Below are positions 9,641-18,700 of a stretch of 38,730 nt of DNA, one piece after another. The position numbers and the translations under genes were made by a program. This stretch comes from Oscillospiraceae bacterium (lineage in GTDB: Bacteria > Bacillota > Clostridia > Oscillospirales > Oscillospiraceae). Where the stretch lies: assembly GCA_017541825.1 (NCBI GenBank), contig JAFXYJ010000097.1:1-38730 (forward strand), given 5' to 3'. The notes beneath the pieces are model-generated. The model saw only the letters and a program-made list of their open reading frames with translations, did not search any database and was not told the origin of the DNA. Each line of letters opens with the position of its first letter. The stretch's first letter is position 1.

Positions 9641-10873
9641 ATGATCGATAAACGTAAACGCTCGCTGTTCGCGCTGCTTCTGGTACTCGCCTTGCTTGTG
9701 TCCCTGCCCGCCGGGCGGGCACTGGCGGCGGAGGACGATGATCCGGTCGGCGGCAGCGGCGCCGGTGCCGGCACGACGGAGGAGAATCCGATGCCGCTCA
9801 CCGGGCTGTCGCTGAAGGTCGACCCCGATCTGCTCAAGTACGCGGCGGAAGACGCGAACCCGAAGGATTCCGAAGCGGCCAACACGCTTGTGCAGATCGA
9901 ACTGTACCAGATCGCCGGCGCTGCTGCTGACTCCGCCCACGGTCTGACCTACGTGTTCACCGATCCGCTGGTTGACTTTGCATCCGGCGGCAAGACCATC
10001 GATATCACGAAGTACTCCACCGAGGCCGCCAACACCCTCGCCCTGATCGACCTGACGGCTACGGAGTGGGCGGCAATGGCCCAGACGGCGGCTACGGCGC
10101 TGAAAAACGGGACCATTTCCGTGACCCACACGGCCACCTCCCAGACCGAAGGCGCCACCTTTACCGATCTGGACGGCGGTCTGTATCTGGTCATCGCCCG
10201 CGGCAAGGACATGACGAAGGACGAGTACCTCAACAGCGACGACCCCAATAATATCTACACCATCGCCAACACGGGCGTGTTCGAGTACAGATTTGCTCCC
10301 GCGCTGGTGGCTCTGCCCGGCAACGGCACCACCTCCACCGCCGGCGGCGGCTGGCTGAAGGATAACGAGGTCAAGCTGAAAAATGAGCAGGTTTACCGCT
10401 ATGTCGACCTGGAGCTCAAGAAGACCCTGCTCCACATTGAGACCAGTAACCACGCCACCTTCGTGTACCATGTCATCGCCTATGACGAGACCGGCGAAAA
10501 TCTCGTCTACGACAACTACCACTCCATTTCCTTCAACAAGGACGGCAGTGTGACGGAGAATACAAAGATCGTCGAGGGCACCGCCAGCAAGATCAAGGTC
10601 GGTTATAAAGTGACGGTCATCGAGGAATATGACGGCGCCTGCTACAAGCCGGCCGGCACTACGAAGTACGAGAATGTGACGGTCCCGGCACCGCCCGAGG
10701 GCTCGAACATCGCACGGACCTTTGAATTCACAAACGATTTTGACGGCACGCAGACCAACGGCTACGGTCTGGAAAACCACTTCAAGTACGTGGTAACGGA
10801 AGACGGCGGAACGACCACCCAGGAGTGGGTGTTCACAGGCTGTGAAGACCCCGCCGGCGGGACATCGAAGTGA
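9641..10873 (+). CDS. Pilin-like secreted protein without a sorting signal
   Basis: The start at 9641 is chosen because AGGAGGAA lies just upstream and a signal peptide (about residues 1-30, ending ALAAE) follows at once; the frame is open further upstream, overlapping the sortase. The protein is 410 residues. The N-terminal half resembles pilin D1 folds, and the C-terminal half is a Cna-B-like domain (from DLELKKTLLH to FEFTNDF) of the kind often found in clostridial pilus clusters. Unlike the pilin at 7013 it ends in a hydrophilic tail (VFTGCEDPAGGTSK) with no LPXTG and no membrane helix. The next gene's ribosome binding site starts at once, so no anchor is lost further on. It could be a tip or accessory subunit held by other contacts. 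Confidence 0.8.
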   Translation: MIDKRKRSLFALLLVLALLVSLPAGRALAAEDDDPVGGSGAGAGTTEENPMPLTGLSLKVDPDLLKYAAEDANPKDSEAANTLVQIELYQIAGAAADSAHGLTYVFTDPLVDFASGGKTIDITKYSTEAANTLALIDLTATEWAAMAQTAATALKNGTISVTHTATSQTEGATFTDLDGGLYLVIARGKDMTKDEYLNSDDPNNIYTIANTGVFEYRFAPALVALPGNGTTSTAGGGWLKDNEVKLKNEQVYRYVDLELKKTLLHIETSNHATFVYHVIAYDETGENLVYDNYHSISFNKDGSVTENTKIVEGTASKIKVGYKVTVIEEYDGACYKPAGTTKYENVTVPAPPEGSNIARTFEFTNDFDGTQTNGYGLENHFKYVVTEDGGTTTQEWVFTGCEDPAGGTSK

Positions 10874-10886
10874 GGAGGAGTAAGTG

Positions 10887-11357
10887 ATGAAAAAAAGCAA
10901 GCTTCTTCTTGCCGGTGTCGCTCTGGTGCTTCTGGTATGCTTCTCCATCGGCTCCGCGTCGGCGTACTTCACCGACTATGAGCGGGTGCAGGGCGTAGGC
11001 ACCATCTTCCTCGCTCCGTCGACCGAGATCACCGAGGAGCCGCCCGATCCCCAAGACGGACGGAAGGTCGTGACGGTCAGCAACTCCAGCGAGGACATGG
11101 CGATGTACTTCCGCGCCAAGGTGTTTACCTCCCTGAAAGGTTGGTATATCACCGGAGACGGGTGGTCTTCCGGCGCCGGGGATTATTACTATTACGCAGA
11201 TCCGGTGGAACCGCAGGGTGCGGCCGGACCAATGACCGTCAATTTCGAATTGCCGGAAGATGCCAAGGACGGTGACGAGGTCAATATCATCGTAGTCTAT
11301 GAAACGATCCCCGCAGTCCCCGCAGACACGGGGTATCAGGCGGCAGTCTGGCCCTAA
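10887..11357 (+). CDS. SipW-dependent (TasA/CalY-type) secreted protein
   Basis: The 156-residue protein has an N-terminal signal with SASAYFTD at the cleavage region, the hallmark of substrates of SipW-like signal peptidases. The remainder is a small beta-rich domain (VTVSNSSEDMAMYFRAKVF). ATG at 10887 is preferred over the GTG at 10884, because AGGAGG at 10873-10878 then has an eight-base spacer. The gene lies 13 bases after the preceding stop and upstream of a SipW-like peptidase gene. It may be a minor fibre or matrix protein; the function is inferred from signal type and context. Confidence 0.75.
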   Translation: MKKSKLLLAGVALVLLVCFSIGSASAYFTDYERVQGVGTIFLAPSTEITEEPPDPQDGRKVVTVSNSSEDMAMYFRAKVFTSLKGWYITGDGWSSGAGDYYYYADPVEPQGAAGPMTVNFELPEDAKDGDEVNIIVVYETIPAVPADTGYQAAVWP

Positions 11358-11376
11358 GACAGGAGGTTGATGACAG

Positions 11377-12033
11377 ATGACGAAAAAGAATTACCGCAGC
11401 TCTTCTCTGATCACCGGCATTCTGTTCGTGCTGGCTCTCGGCCTGCTGCTGTTCAGCACCATCGGCGCCGCCCGCGCCGCGCTGGTCGAGTCCGCCGAGT
11501 ATGAGACCTATGTCCACACGAATGATTTGAGCGTGGCGGTGAACTATGAAGGAGACGATGTGGTTCAGGCATTCCTCGGCAAAGACGCCGAAGGGAAGAC
11601 GAATCCCTGGGCCCCCGGCAAGCTCTACAGGGGCTCCGTTGAAGTTGAAAACACCGGCCACATCGACGAATTTGTGCGCGTCGTGGTCCACAAGTACTGG
11701 AAGGACGGCGACGGAAAGCGTACGGATCTGGATCCCAGCCTTATCCAGGTAGGTTTTGCCAGCGGCTGGAGCAAGATCGACAGCACCGCCGAGTCCGAGA
11801 CATACGTCCGCTCCGCGAAGCTCACTGCGCAGAATGCCGCCGATATGATTACGAGCATCAAGGTGGACGGCAGCATCGTCAACGAGGTCGAACAGGTCAC
11901 GGAAGGGAAAATAATCACAACGACCTATAAGTACGACGGTATGCAGATCGGCATCGAACTTGAGATCTGCGCGGTGCAGACCGGCAGCAAGGCCGACGCC
12001 ACACTCAGCGCCTGGGGCAAATCCGTAAGCTAA
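11377..12033 (+). CDS. Secreted TasA-like or minor pilus protein
   Basis: The 218-residue protein has a basic start, a hydrophobic signal (about residues 11-33) and a beta-rich body. The segment GSVEVENTGHIDEFVRVVVHKYW resembles the domain that follows the signal in SipW/camelysin-type proteins. There is no sorting motif and no second membrane helix, so the mature form is probably released or incorporated into a fibre. AGGAGGT precedes the ATG, and the gene is co-directional and close to both neighbours. Family assignment is moderate; the exact function is unknown. Confidence 0.7.
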   Translation: MTKKNYRSSSLITGILFVLALGLLLFSTIGAARAALVESAEYETYVHTNDLSVAVNYEGDDVVQAFLGKDAEGKTNPWAPGKLYRGSVEVENTGHIDEFVRVVVHKYWKDGDGKRTDLDPSLIQVGFASGWSKIDSTAESETYVRSAKLTAQNAADMITSIKVDGSIVNEVEQVTEGKIITTTYKYDGMQIGIELEICAVQTGSKADATLSAWGKSVS

Positions 12034-12046
12034 GGAGGAAGACAAA

Positions 12047-12754
12047 ATGAAAAAATGGACGATCTGTCTTCTCCTGATCTTCTGCCTTTCCCTCGGGCTG
12101 TCCACAACGGCCAACGCCGCCAGCTTCAGCGGCAATGTGACCTTCAACGGGAAAACCGTCAGCAGCACCATCACCGAGGCAGCCGTAGCGGACGCCATCG
12201 GCGCGATGCTGCCCGGCGATACGCTGACGATCACCGCGCACCTGAAGAATAACTATTCCAAGCCCACCGAGTGGTGGATGAGCAACGAGGTAATAGAGAC
12301 TTTTGAGCAGAATAAGGGAGCAGACAGCGGCTATACCTACAAGCTGGTCTACAAGCCCAAATCCGGCAGTTCCGTAACGCTTTACGACAACAGCAAGGTC
12401 GGCGGCGAAGACAAAACCGGTGATCGCCAGGGGCTGGCGCAGGCGACAAAAGCACTGGAGGATTACTTCTACCTTGATAAGCTCGCGGCCAGCAGCGGCA
12501 CGGGCACCGTTACTCTGACCGTCTCTCTGGACGGCGAGACCATGCGCAATGATTACCAGGGCTCCAAAGCCAAGCTCGGCCTTGCTTTCGCTGTGGAGAT
12601 CGTCAACACCCGAACCATCGTCCGGACCGGCGACGAGACCGTGATCCTGCCGTATCTTGCCGCCGCTCTTGTCAGTGGTCTGGCGCTGCTGACAGTTGCG
12701 GTGGTGCGGCTCAACAAACACAACCGCAAACAGCGGGGAGGCCAGAGCGAATGA
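12047..12754 (+). CDS. Surface protein with C-terminal VRTGD sorting-like signal
   Basis: The 235-residue protein has a signal peptide (about residues 1-25) and an unassigned beta-rich ectodomain. The C-terminus is VRTGD (residues 192-196), a hydrophobic helix, and a basic tail containing NKHNRKQR. That layout copies a sortase sorting signal, but the pentapeptide is not LPXTG. The class B sortase at 14326 is the natural candidate to process it. AAGGAGG precedes the ATG, and the stop overlaps the next start (ATGA). I do not recognise a named family for the ectodomain. Confidence 0.72.
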   Translation: MKKWTICLLLIFCLSLGLSTTANAASFSGNVTFNGKTVSSTITEAAVADAIGAMLPGDTLTITAHLKNNYSKPTEWWMSNEVIETFEQNKGADSGYTYKLVYKPKSGSSVTLYDNSKVGGEDKTGDRQGLAQATKALEDYFYLDKLAASSGTGTVTLTVSLDGETMRNDYQGSKAKLGLAFAVEIVNTRTIVRTGDETVILPYLAAALVSGLALLTVAVVRLNKHNRKQRGGQSE

Positions 12755-13785
12755 AAAAAATCATCCGAATCACGGCCCTGCTGATACTCCTGAGCGTGGC
12801 ATTCGGCTATGCCGTTCCGGCGAAGGCAGCTTATCAGTACAAGGTCACGGTTTCCGGCGGCCTGTATGGTACGGTAAGCGGCGGCGAGAACATCCCGATC
12901 CCGTATAACGGCTCCATAGATTTGGGCGATTATCAGCCTACGGTCACCAACAGCAAGTATTACTTTAAAGGGTGGCATCTGGCCGGACAGGAGTATGATC
13001 CCACGATAGCGGTGGACGATGTGATTCCTGTCACAGAAGACATGACGATCGTGGCTGCCTACGGTATCAAAGGCGTTATGAAAGAGCTCGTGATCCACTA
13101 TGTATACAAGAGCAATAACGCTACCGCTCATCCCGACACGATCTACTACGGAAACGTAAAAGACAAGCCGAGAGTGGCTGCGGCCCATGTGGAAGGGTAT
13201 CACCCCGACTACAACTATAAGACGATCACCCTGAACGGCGACCCCACTCACGACGTGATCACCTTTTATTACACCAAGAACACGACCACGACGGTCGTCA
13301 CCGGCGGTGGCGGCGGCGGTGGCGGCACGGTCGTTCGGCCGAGGCCCGTGCTTGTTGATGACATGGAAGTCGATAATCCCGAGATCGACGACGGCATGGA
13401 AGATACCGAGGGCAATCCCATTGACGATCCCAACGCCGGCGGCGAGGTCGAAGATCTGCCCGGTGGCACATACTTCCCGTCCGGCGGTTACAGCGATACT
13501 GACGACATGAACGGCGGTACGCCGTATCAGGGCGATTTTACACCGTATACGCCGCTTGAAGAAGAACCCGGCGATCTGCTTGACCTGGATGATGAAGACG
13601 TGCCTTTGGCCGGACCGGACTACTGGAACAGCAACGGGTACGAAGATGACGCATCCTCGTCCCTGCACAGCGCATGGCTGGCTGCCGGTATAGGTGCCGT
13701 GGCCCTGCTTGCACTGATCGCGGCGATCGTATTCCTGCTCATGCGCAGAAAGCGTAAACTCAACGAAACCAGTGAGGAACAATAA
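12751..13785 (+). CDS. MucBP/InlB-like membrane-anchored surface protein with polyglycine linker
   Basis: The 344-residue protein starts within the ATGA overlap with the previous gene. It has a signal peptide (residues 1-27) and an InlB-like beta-grasp segment (about 28-108, with KYYFKGWHL). A MucBP-like domain follows (about 111-178, KELVIHYVYKSN), then eight consecutive Gly codons (13303-13326). A long acidic Asp/Glu/Pro/Gly region leads to a membrane helix (about 307-330) and a basic tail (MRRKRKLNE). A VPLAG sequence precedes the helix by about 25 residues, too far for a standard sorting signal, so simple membrane anchoring is more likely. MucBP domains in other proteins bind mucin or other glycans, which is family knowledge. 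Confidence 0.75.
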   Translation: MKKIIRITALLILLSVAFGYAVPAKAAYQYKVTVSGGLYGTVSGGENIPIPYNGSIDLGDYQPTVTNSKYYFKGWHLAGQEYDPTIAVDDVIPVTEDMTIVAAYGIKGVMKELVIHYVYKSNNATAHPDTIYYGNVKDKPRVAAAHVEGYHPDYNYKTITLNGDPTHDVITFYYTKNTTTTVVTGGGGGGGGTVVRPRPVLVDDMEVDNPEIDDGMEDTEGNPIDDPNAGGEVEDLPGGTYFPSGGYSDTDDMNGGTPYQGDFTPYTPLEEEPGDLLDLDDEDVPLAGPDYWNSNGYEDDASSSLHSAWLAAGIGAVALLALIAAIVFLLMRRKRKLNETSEEQ

Positions 13786-14315
13786 TGACAAAGAGGCATA
13801 ACCCGCCTCAACAATATGAACATCGAAGAGGCGGGAAGATCATTCCCGCCTTTTTCAATCTGGTGGGAACGCTGCTCATGCTAGGCGTCATCGCACTGAT
13901 GCTGCCGTCCTACGTGCCCCGGTTCATGGGCTATGAGGTTTATAACGTCGTCAGCGGCAGCATGGCCCCGGCGATTCCGGTGGGCAGTATGGTGCTTGTG
14001 GAACCGGAAGAGGCCGAACTGATCGAACCCGGCGAGGTCATCGCTTTTTACAACGGATCTGCGGTGGTCACGCACCGAGTTCTGGAGATCCGTCGGATCA
14101 GTCGTGAATTCGTCACCAAGGGCGACGCTAACGAGAACGAGGATCTGGCGAAGGTGCCCTTTACAAGTCTGATCGGCGTGGTGCGGTGGCATGTGCCCTA
14201 TCTCGGAGAGTTCACCGCGTTCATCTCCACGGTGATCGGAAAAATCTATCTGTTCGCGCTGCTTCTGTGCGGACTGCTGCTCAACGTGATCGCGGGGCGA
14301 CTCCGCGAGGCATGA
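13785..14315 (+). CDS. sipW: SipW-like signal peptidase I
   Basis: The 176-residue membrane peptidase has an N-terminal helix (about residues 22-43), the catalytic serine box SGSM (Ser59), THRV with His97 in place of the lysine of ordinary signal peptidase I, the KGDAN box and a C-terminal membrane segment. Ser/His in place of Ser/Lys is the SipW/endoplasmic-reticulum type. Its start shares one base with the preceding stop (TAATG), so it is translationally coupled. The AYFTD-bearing protein at 10887 is the probable substrate. The symbol reflects family resemblance, not proven orthology. Confidence 0.9.
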   Translation: MTKRHNPPQQYEHRRGGKIIPAFFNLVGTLLMLGVIALMLPSYVPRFMGYEVYNVVSGSMAPAIPVGSMVLVEPEEAELIEPGEVIAFYNGSAVVTHRVLEIRRISREFVTKGDANENEDLAKVPFTSLIGVVRWHVPYLGEFTAFISTVIGKIYLFALLLCGLLLNVIAGRLREA

Positions 14316-14325
14316 GAGGTGTCAC

Positions 14326-15150
14326 ATGGGTAAATGGATAGGCAGGCTCCTGCTTCTCATACTGCTGGGCGTGTTCGCGTTCTCCGCGGTGAAGCTGCTG
14401 CAGATCCGGAACAAGTACAGGACCGGCGAGGAGATCTACGATACCGCAACGGAGCAATTCACCCAGACATCGGAATTCACCCCGGAATCCTCCGAGCCTG
14501 CGGCGGGCGGCATCGTCGAGACCGTCGATCTCCTTGAGGAAGACCCGGGCGTCCTGTATGCGCCGATCGTGGTGGATTTTGACCAGCTCACCGCCGTGAA
14601 TTCCGACATCGAGGGCTGGATCTACTGCGAGGATTCGGTGATCAACTATCCCGTGGTAGCCGCGCCCGACAACGAGTATTACGTGGAACGCAGCTATACA
14701 CGCGTCGTCGATCCCTGCGGGACGATCTTCACGGATGCGGACAATCTCAAGGGCTTTGAGGACAACAATACGATCCTGTACGGGCATCATATGCAGAACA
14801 TGTCCATGTTCGCAACGCTGAAATACTGGCTGAAGCAGGAGTATTACGACGAACACCCCTATATGTGGCTGCTCACGCCGGAGCAGGACTACATGATCGT
14901 GCTGTTTTCCGGGTATGAGACCTCCGCCACGTCGGAGACATACACGATATTCCGCGGCGCCGGAAGTGAGCTGCGACTGTATCTGGCCGAGGCCGCGGCG
15001 AAGTCGCTGTTCCACAGCGATTTCGTCCCCGACGGCCGCGGGAAGTATGTGGTGCTGTCCACCTGCGCGTACTCCTACGATGAAGCGCGTACCGTGCTCC
15101 ACGGGAAGCTCGTCCCCGTGGGCAGCGCCGGCGGTATACCGATCGAGTGA
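14326..15150 (+). CDS. srtB: Class B sortase
   Basis: The 274-residue enzyme has an N-terminal membrane anchor (about residues 5-24), a linker, and a class B sortase domain. Catalytic residues are His154 (LYGHHMQN), Cys247 (STCAYSYDEAR) and Arg255. The YGHHM and STCxYxxxxAR signatures separate it from the class C enzyme at 8638. Class B enzymes attach proteins to peptidoglycan, or in some clusters anchor pilus bases. The best local substrate candidate is the VRTGD protein at 12047. It is the last gene before a strong terminator. Confidence 0.92.
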   Translation: MGKWIGRLLLLILLGVFAFSAVKLLQIRNKYRTGEEIYDTATEQFTQTSEFTPESSEPAAGGIVETVDLLEEDPGVLYAPIVVDFDQLTAVNSDIEGWIYCEDSVINYPVVAAPDNEYYVERSYTRVVDPCGTIFTDADNLKGFEDNNTILYGHHMQNMSMFATLKYWLKQEYYDEHPYMWLLTPEQDYMIVLFSGYETSATSETYTIFRGAGSELRLYLAEAAAKSLFHSDFVPDGRGKYVVLSTCAYSYDEARTVLHGKLVPVGSAGGIPIE

Positions 15151-15170
15151 AGCGCTCCCGCCGGATAGGC

Positions 15171-15220
15171 TCTCTCCCTGCATGACAGCTTCTGCTGTCT
15201 GGCAGGGAGAGAGATTTTTT
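15171..15220 (+). terminator. Strong Rho-independent terminator of the surface-fibre operon
   Basis: An outer 11-bp stem (15171-15181 with 15202-15212) encloses an inner hairpin (15184-15189 with 15194-15199), and TTTTTT follows at 15215-15220. It lies 20 bases after the class B sortase stop. Confidence 0.93.
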
Positions 15221-15246
15221 ATATCAGATCCGTGAGACCGGTGGCC

Positions 15247-15275
15247 TTGAAAAGCTAACTGAGCTATGATACACT
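15247..15275 (+). promoter_or_regulatory. Sigma-A-type promoter of the HPt/hybrid kinase locus
   Basis: TTGAAA (15247-15252), a 17-base spacer and TACACT (15270-15275), with TG one base upstream of the -10 (extended type). It leaves a leader of about 85 bases before the HPt start. The leader holds repeated GATCTC sequences but no structure I can name. Confidence 0.72.
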
Positions 15276-15368
15276 AAAATCAAACACGAAGCACGTTCCG
15301 ATCTCCGGACAACAAGATCTCGGATCGTTAGATCCCCATATTTACACAGCAGAGAAAGAGGTAACACC

Positions 15369-15713
15369 ATGCTGACAATCGATGCTCTGCGCCGGTTAGG
15401 CGCTAATACCGAGGAAGGACTCGGCCGCTGCATGAAAAACGAGGCTTTTTACCTGCGTCTGGTCAATATGGCGCTGGACGATGAGGGGTATGACAAGCTT
15501 GTCTCTGCCATTGACCACGGCGATCTCAAGGCCGCATTTGAGGTCGCACATTCGCTGAAAGGTTCGCTGGGAAATCTGGCGCTTACGCCGATCTACGCGC
15601 CCATCGCGGAGCTGACGGAATCTCTGCGCGGCGGGCAGGAGACCGGCTGCCGGGCGCTTCTGGATCAGATCCTGCAGGCGCGCGCGGCTTTGCTCGCGCT
15701 GCGCGAGAACTGA
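15369..15713 (+). CDS. Free-standing HPt phosphotransfer protein
   Basis: The 114-residue all-helical protein carries the HPt signature AHSLKGSLGNL, in which His61 is the expected phospho-acceptor. HPt proteins relay phosphate between a hybrid kinase's receiver domain and a final response regulator. The neighbour 59 bases downstream is a hybrid kinase with two receiver domains and no HPt of its own, so this is its likely partner. The start follows GAAAGAGGTAACACC. Confidence 0.85.
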   Translation: MLTIDALRRLGANTEEGLGRCMKNEAFYLRLVNMALDDEGYDKLVSAIDHGDLKAAFEVAHSLKGSLGNLALTPIYAPIAELTESLRGGQETGCRALLDQILQARAALLALREN

Positions 15714-15772
15714 GACAGAAAGAAACGACCCTGCCGAAAGGCGCAAATACGCATTGACAAGGAGGCGCGGGG

Positions 15773-18700
15773 ATGTCCCGAAAACCGTTGGTTGATATAA
15801 CGAGAGCAAGGAGGCTCGCCGTTCTCCTGTGTATTCTGTGTGTGACAAGCTGGTTCCGGCCTGTATCAGCCCGTGCCGATACCCAGCCGGAGCTCGTCCG
15901 CGTCGGCTATTATGAGAACGAGGTCTTTCAGGAGGGCGCGGAGGAGGGCGCGGTCAAGACCGGCTACGCCTACGAGTACTACCGCAAGCTCTCAGAGTAC
16001 ACGGGTTGGAAATACAAGTATGTTTACGGCGGTTTCGGAGAGCTTTATCAAAAGCTCCTGGACGGGGAGATCGACCTGCTGGCAGGACTGGCCTGGCGGG
16101 AGGAACGTACCGGTCTGATCGGTTATCCGGAGGCTATCATGGGCAGTGAGGCCTATTATCTGGTCAAACAGGATACGCAGACGGAAATCACTGCCGAGGC
16201 CTCCACTCTCAACGGGAAAAGGATCGGCGTTTTGGACAGCGCAATGGTCAGTGTACTGAACCGTTATCTGGAAGAGCACGGCGTCACAGCAGAGGTCGCG
16301 ATCTTTCCGGATCATCAGAGCCTTTTCGGAGCATTTGACGCCGGTGGACTGGACGTTTTCGTCGCAGAAAGCGACGGTTCCTACGTCAGAGAGCACGCTG
16401 AGGTGCTGTGCGCCTTTGGCTCGTCGGATTATTACCTCTGCGTCAATATCCGCCGGCCTGACCTGCTTGCGGAGCTGAACGAGGCGCAAACTCTTCTGGC
16501 TGCGGAGGAACCGAACTATCTCAATTCCCTTAGCAACACATATTACTCCGTCAGCGTAACCGCCCGCGCTTTTTCCGCCGCTGAGAGAGAATGGATGGAA
16601 ACGCAAAACGCGCTGGACGTCGGCTATCTTGAAAACTATCTCCCGTACAGCGACACGGACGAACACGGACAGGTCACCGGCATCGTAAAGGACATCATTC
16701 CGGAGATCCTCAAAGGACTCGGCATTTCGGATATCACCGTGCGCTATCGCGGCTACGGGAGCTATGACGACATGATCGCCGACTTGACCGCCGGCGAGAT
16801 CGACGTGGCGTTCCCCGTAGGCGGCGGCCTTTACTATTCCGAGGAAAACGGCATCTATCAGTCCAGCGCTGTTGCCTCGGCCTCGACGGAAATCGTATAT
16901 AAGGGGATGTACGACGAGGATACGATCACGCATTTCGCGGTCAATGAGAAGAACCGGATGCAGTTTTATTACGTCAAAACGCACTTTCCTGACGCGGAGA
17001 TCTCCTTCTATCCGTCCATCGACGACTGTCTCGACGCCGTTCTGGCAGGAGACGTGAGCTGCACAACGCTCAACGGGCTGCGTGCCAACGACATCCTGAA
17101 AAACAGGGAATACAGGGACCTTTCCCTTCGGCAGACCGGCCGGAACGATGACCGGTGCTTTGGAGTCGAGATCGGTAATGAGGGGCTTCTGAAGCTGTTA
17201 AATCGCGGCATCAATGTGATAGGGAGCGATTATGCACAGAACCTGTCTTACCGGTATACAGGGGGACTGTATTCCTATAGCCTTGTCGACGTGATCCGCG
17301 ATCACATGGCAGTATTCGGGTCTATGCTCCTTGTTGTGCTGGTGCTGGTGATCTTCGTGCTGGTGCGGGATTCCAGAAGGACACGGAAAGAGGCCGAGGA
17401 AAAGGAATCCGCGCGGCTCGAACTGGAGGAGAGGAACCGCGAGCTGGCCGAGAGCAAGAAAGCTCTATCGGACGCTCTCGCCGCGGCGGAGAACGCAAAC
17501 CGGGCCAAGACAGCTTTTCTGAACAATATGTCCCACGATATCCGCACGCCAATGAACGCCATCGTCGGCTTCACCGCACTGGCTGCCTCGCATATCGACA
17601 ACAAGGCGCAGGTACAGGATTATCTGGGAAAGATCACGGTATCCAGCCAGCATCTTCTGTCATTGATCAACGATGTGCTGGACATGAGCCGTATCGAGAG
17701 CGGCAAGCTGACCATCGAGGAGAGCGACACTCATCTTCCCGATGTGATCCATGACCTGAGGACCATCATCCAGGCCAGCATTGCCGCCAAGCAGCTGGAG
17801 CTGTTCATTGATACGCAGGCTGTGGTACACGAAGACATTGTCACAGATAAGCTGCATTTAAACCAGATCCTGCTCAACATTCTCTCCAACGCGATCAAGT
17901 TCACTCCGAACAACGGAACGATTAGCTTTCGCGTGATCGAAAAACCCTCCGCCTCCCCGGATCTGGCTGTATTTGAGTTCAGGATCAAGGACAACGGCAT
18001 CGGTATGAGCGAGGAGTTCCAGAAGACGATTTTTGAAGCCTTTACCCGTGAAAAAAACAGCACTGTCAGCGGCATCCAGGGTACAGGCCTGGGCATGGCG
18101 ATCACGAAAAACATCGTGGATATGATGGGCGGTACGATCAGCGTACACTCGCAGGAGCAGAAAGGCAGCGAATTTATCGTAGAGCTGCCCTGCAGGATCA
18201 GCGGGAGCGCTGTAAAACACGAGCCGCTGCCAGAATTAGAGGGACTGCGGGTCCTAGTGGCGGACGATGACACCAACACATGTCTGTCCGTGTGCGCCAT
18301 GCTGCGAGAGATAGGGATGCGGCCGGACTGGACGAATTACGGAAAAGAAGCCGTCATCCGCGCCAGGGACGCTATGGAGAACGCAGACGAATTCAAGGCG
18401 TATATCATTGACTGGATGATGCCGGATCTCAACGGGATCGAAACCGTCCGCAGGATCCGGAAGGTGACCGGCGAAGGCACACCGATCATTATCCTCACGG
18501 CATACGACTGGGCGGATATCGAACAGGAGGCAAGGGAGGTGGGCGTGACGGCCTTCTGCTCCAAGCCGCTGTTCATGTCTGAACTCAGAAGCGTGCTGTC
18601 GCAGCCTTTCCGGGCATCCGGAGAGACAGAGACGGCAAAAGAACAGGGTCCAGATTTCACGGGGAAGCGGATCCTTCTGGCCGAGGACAACGAAATGAAC

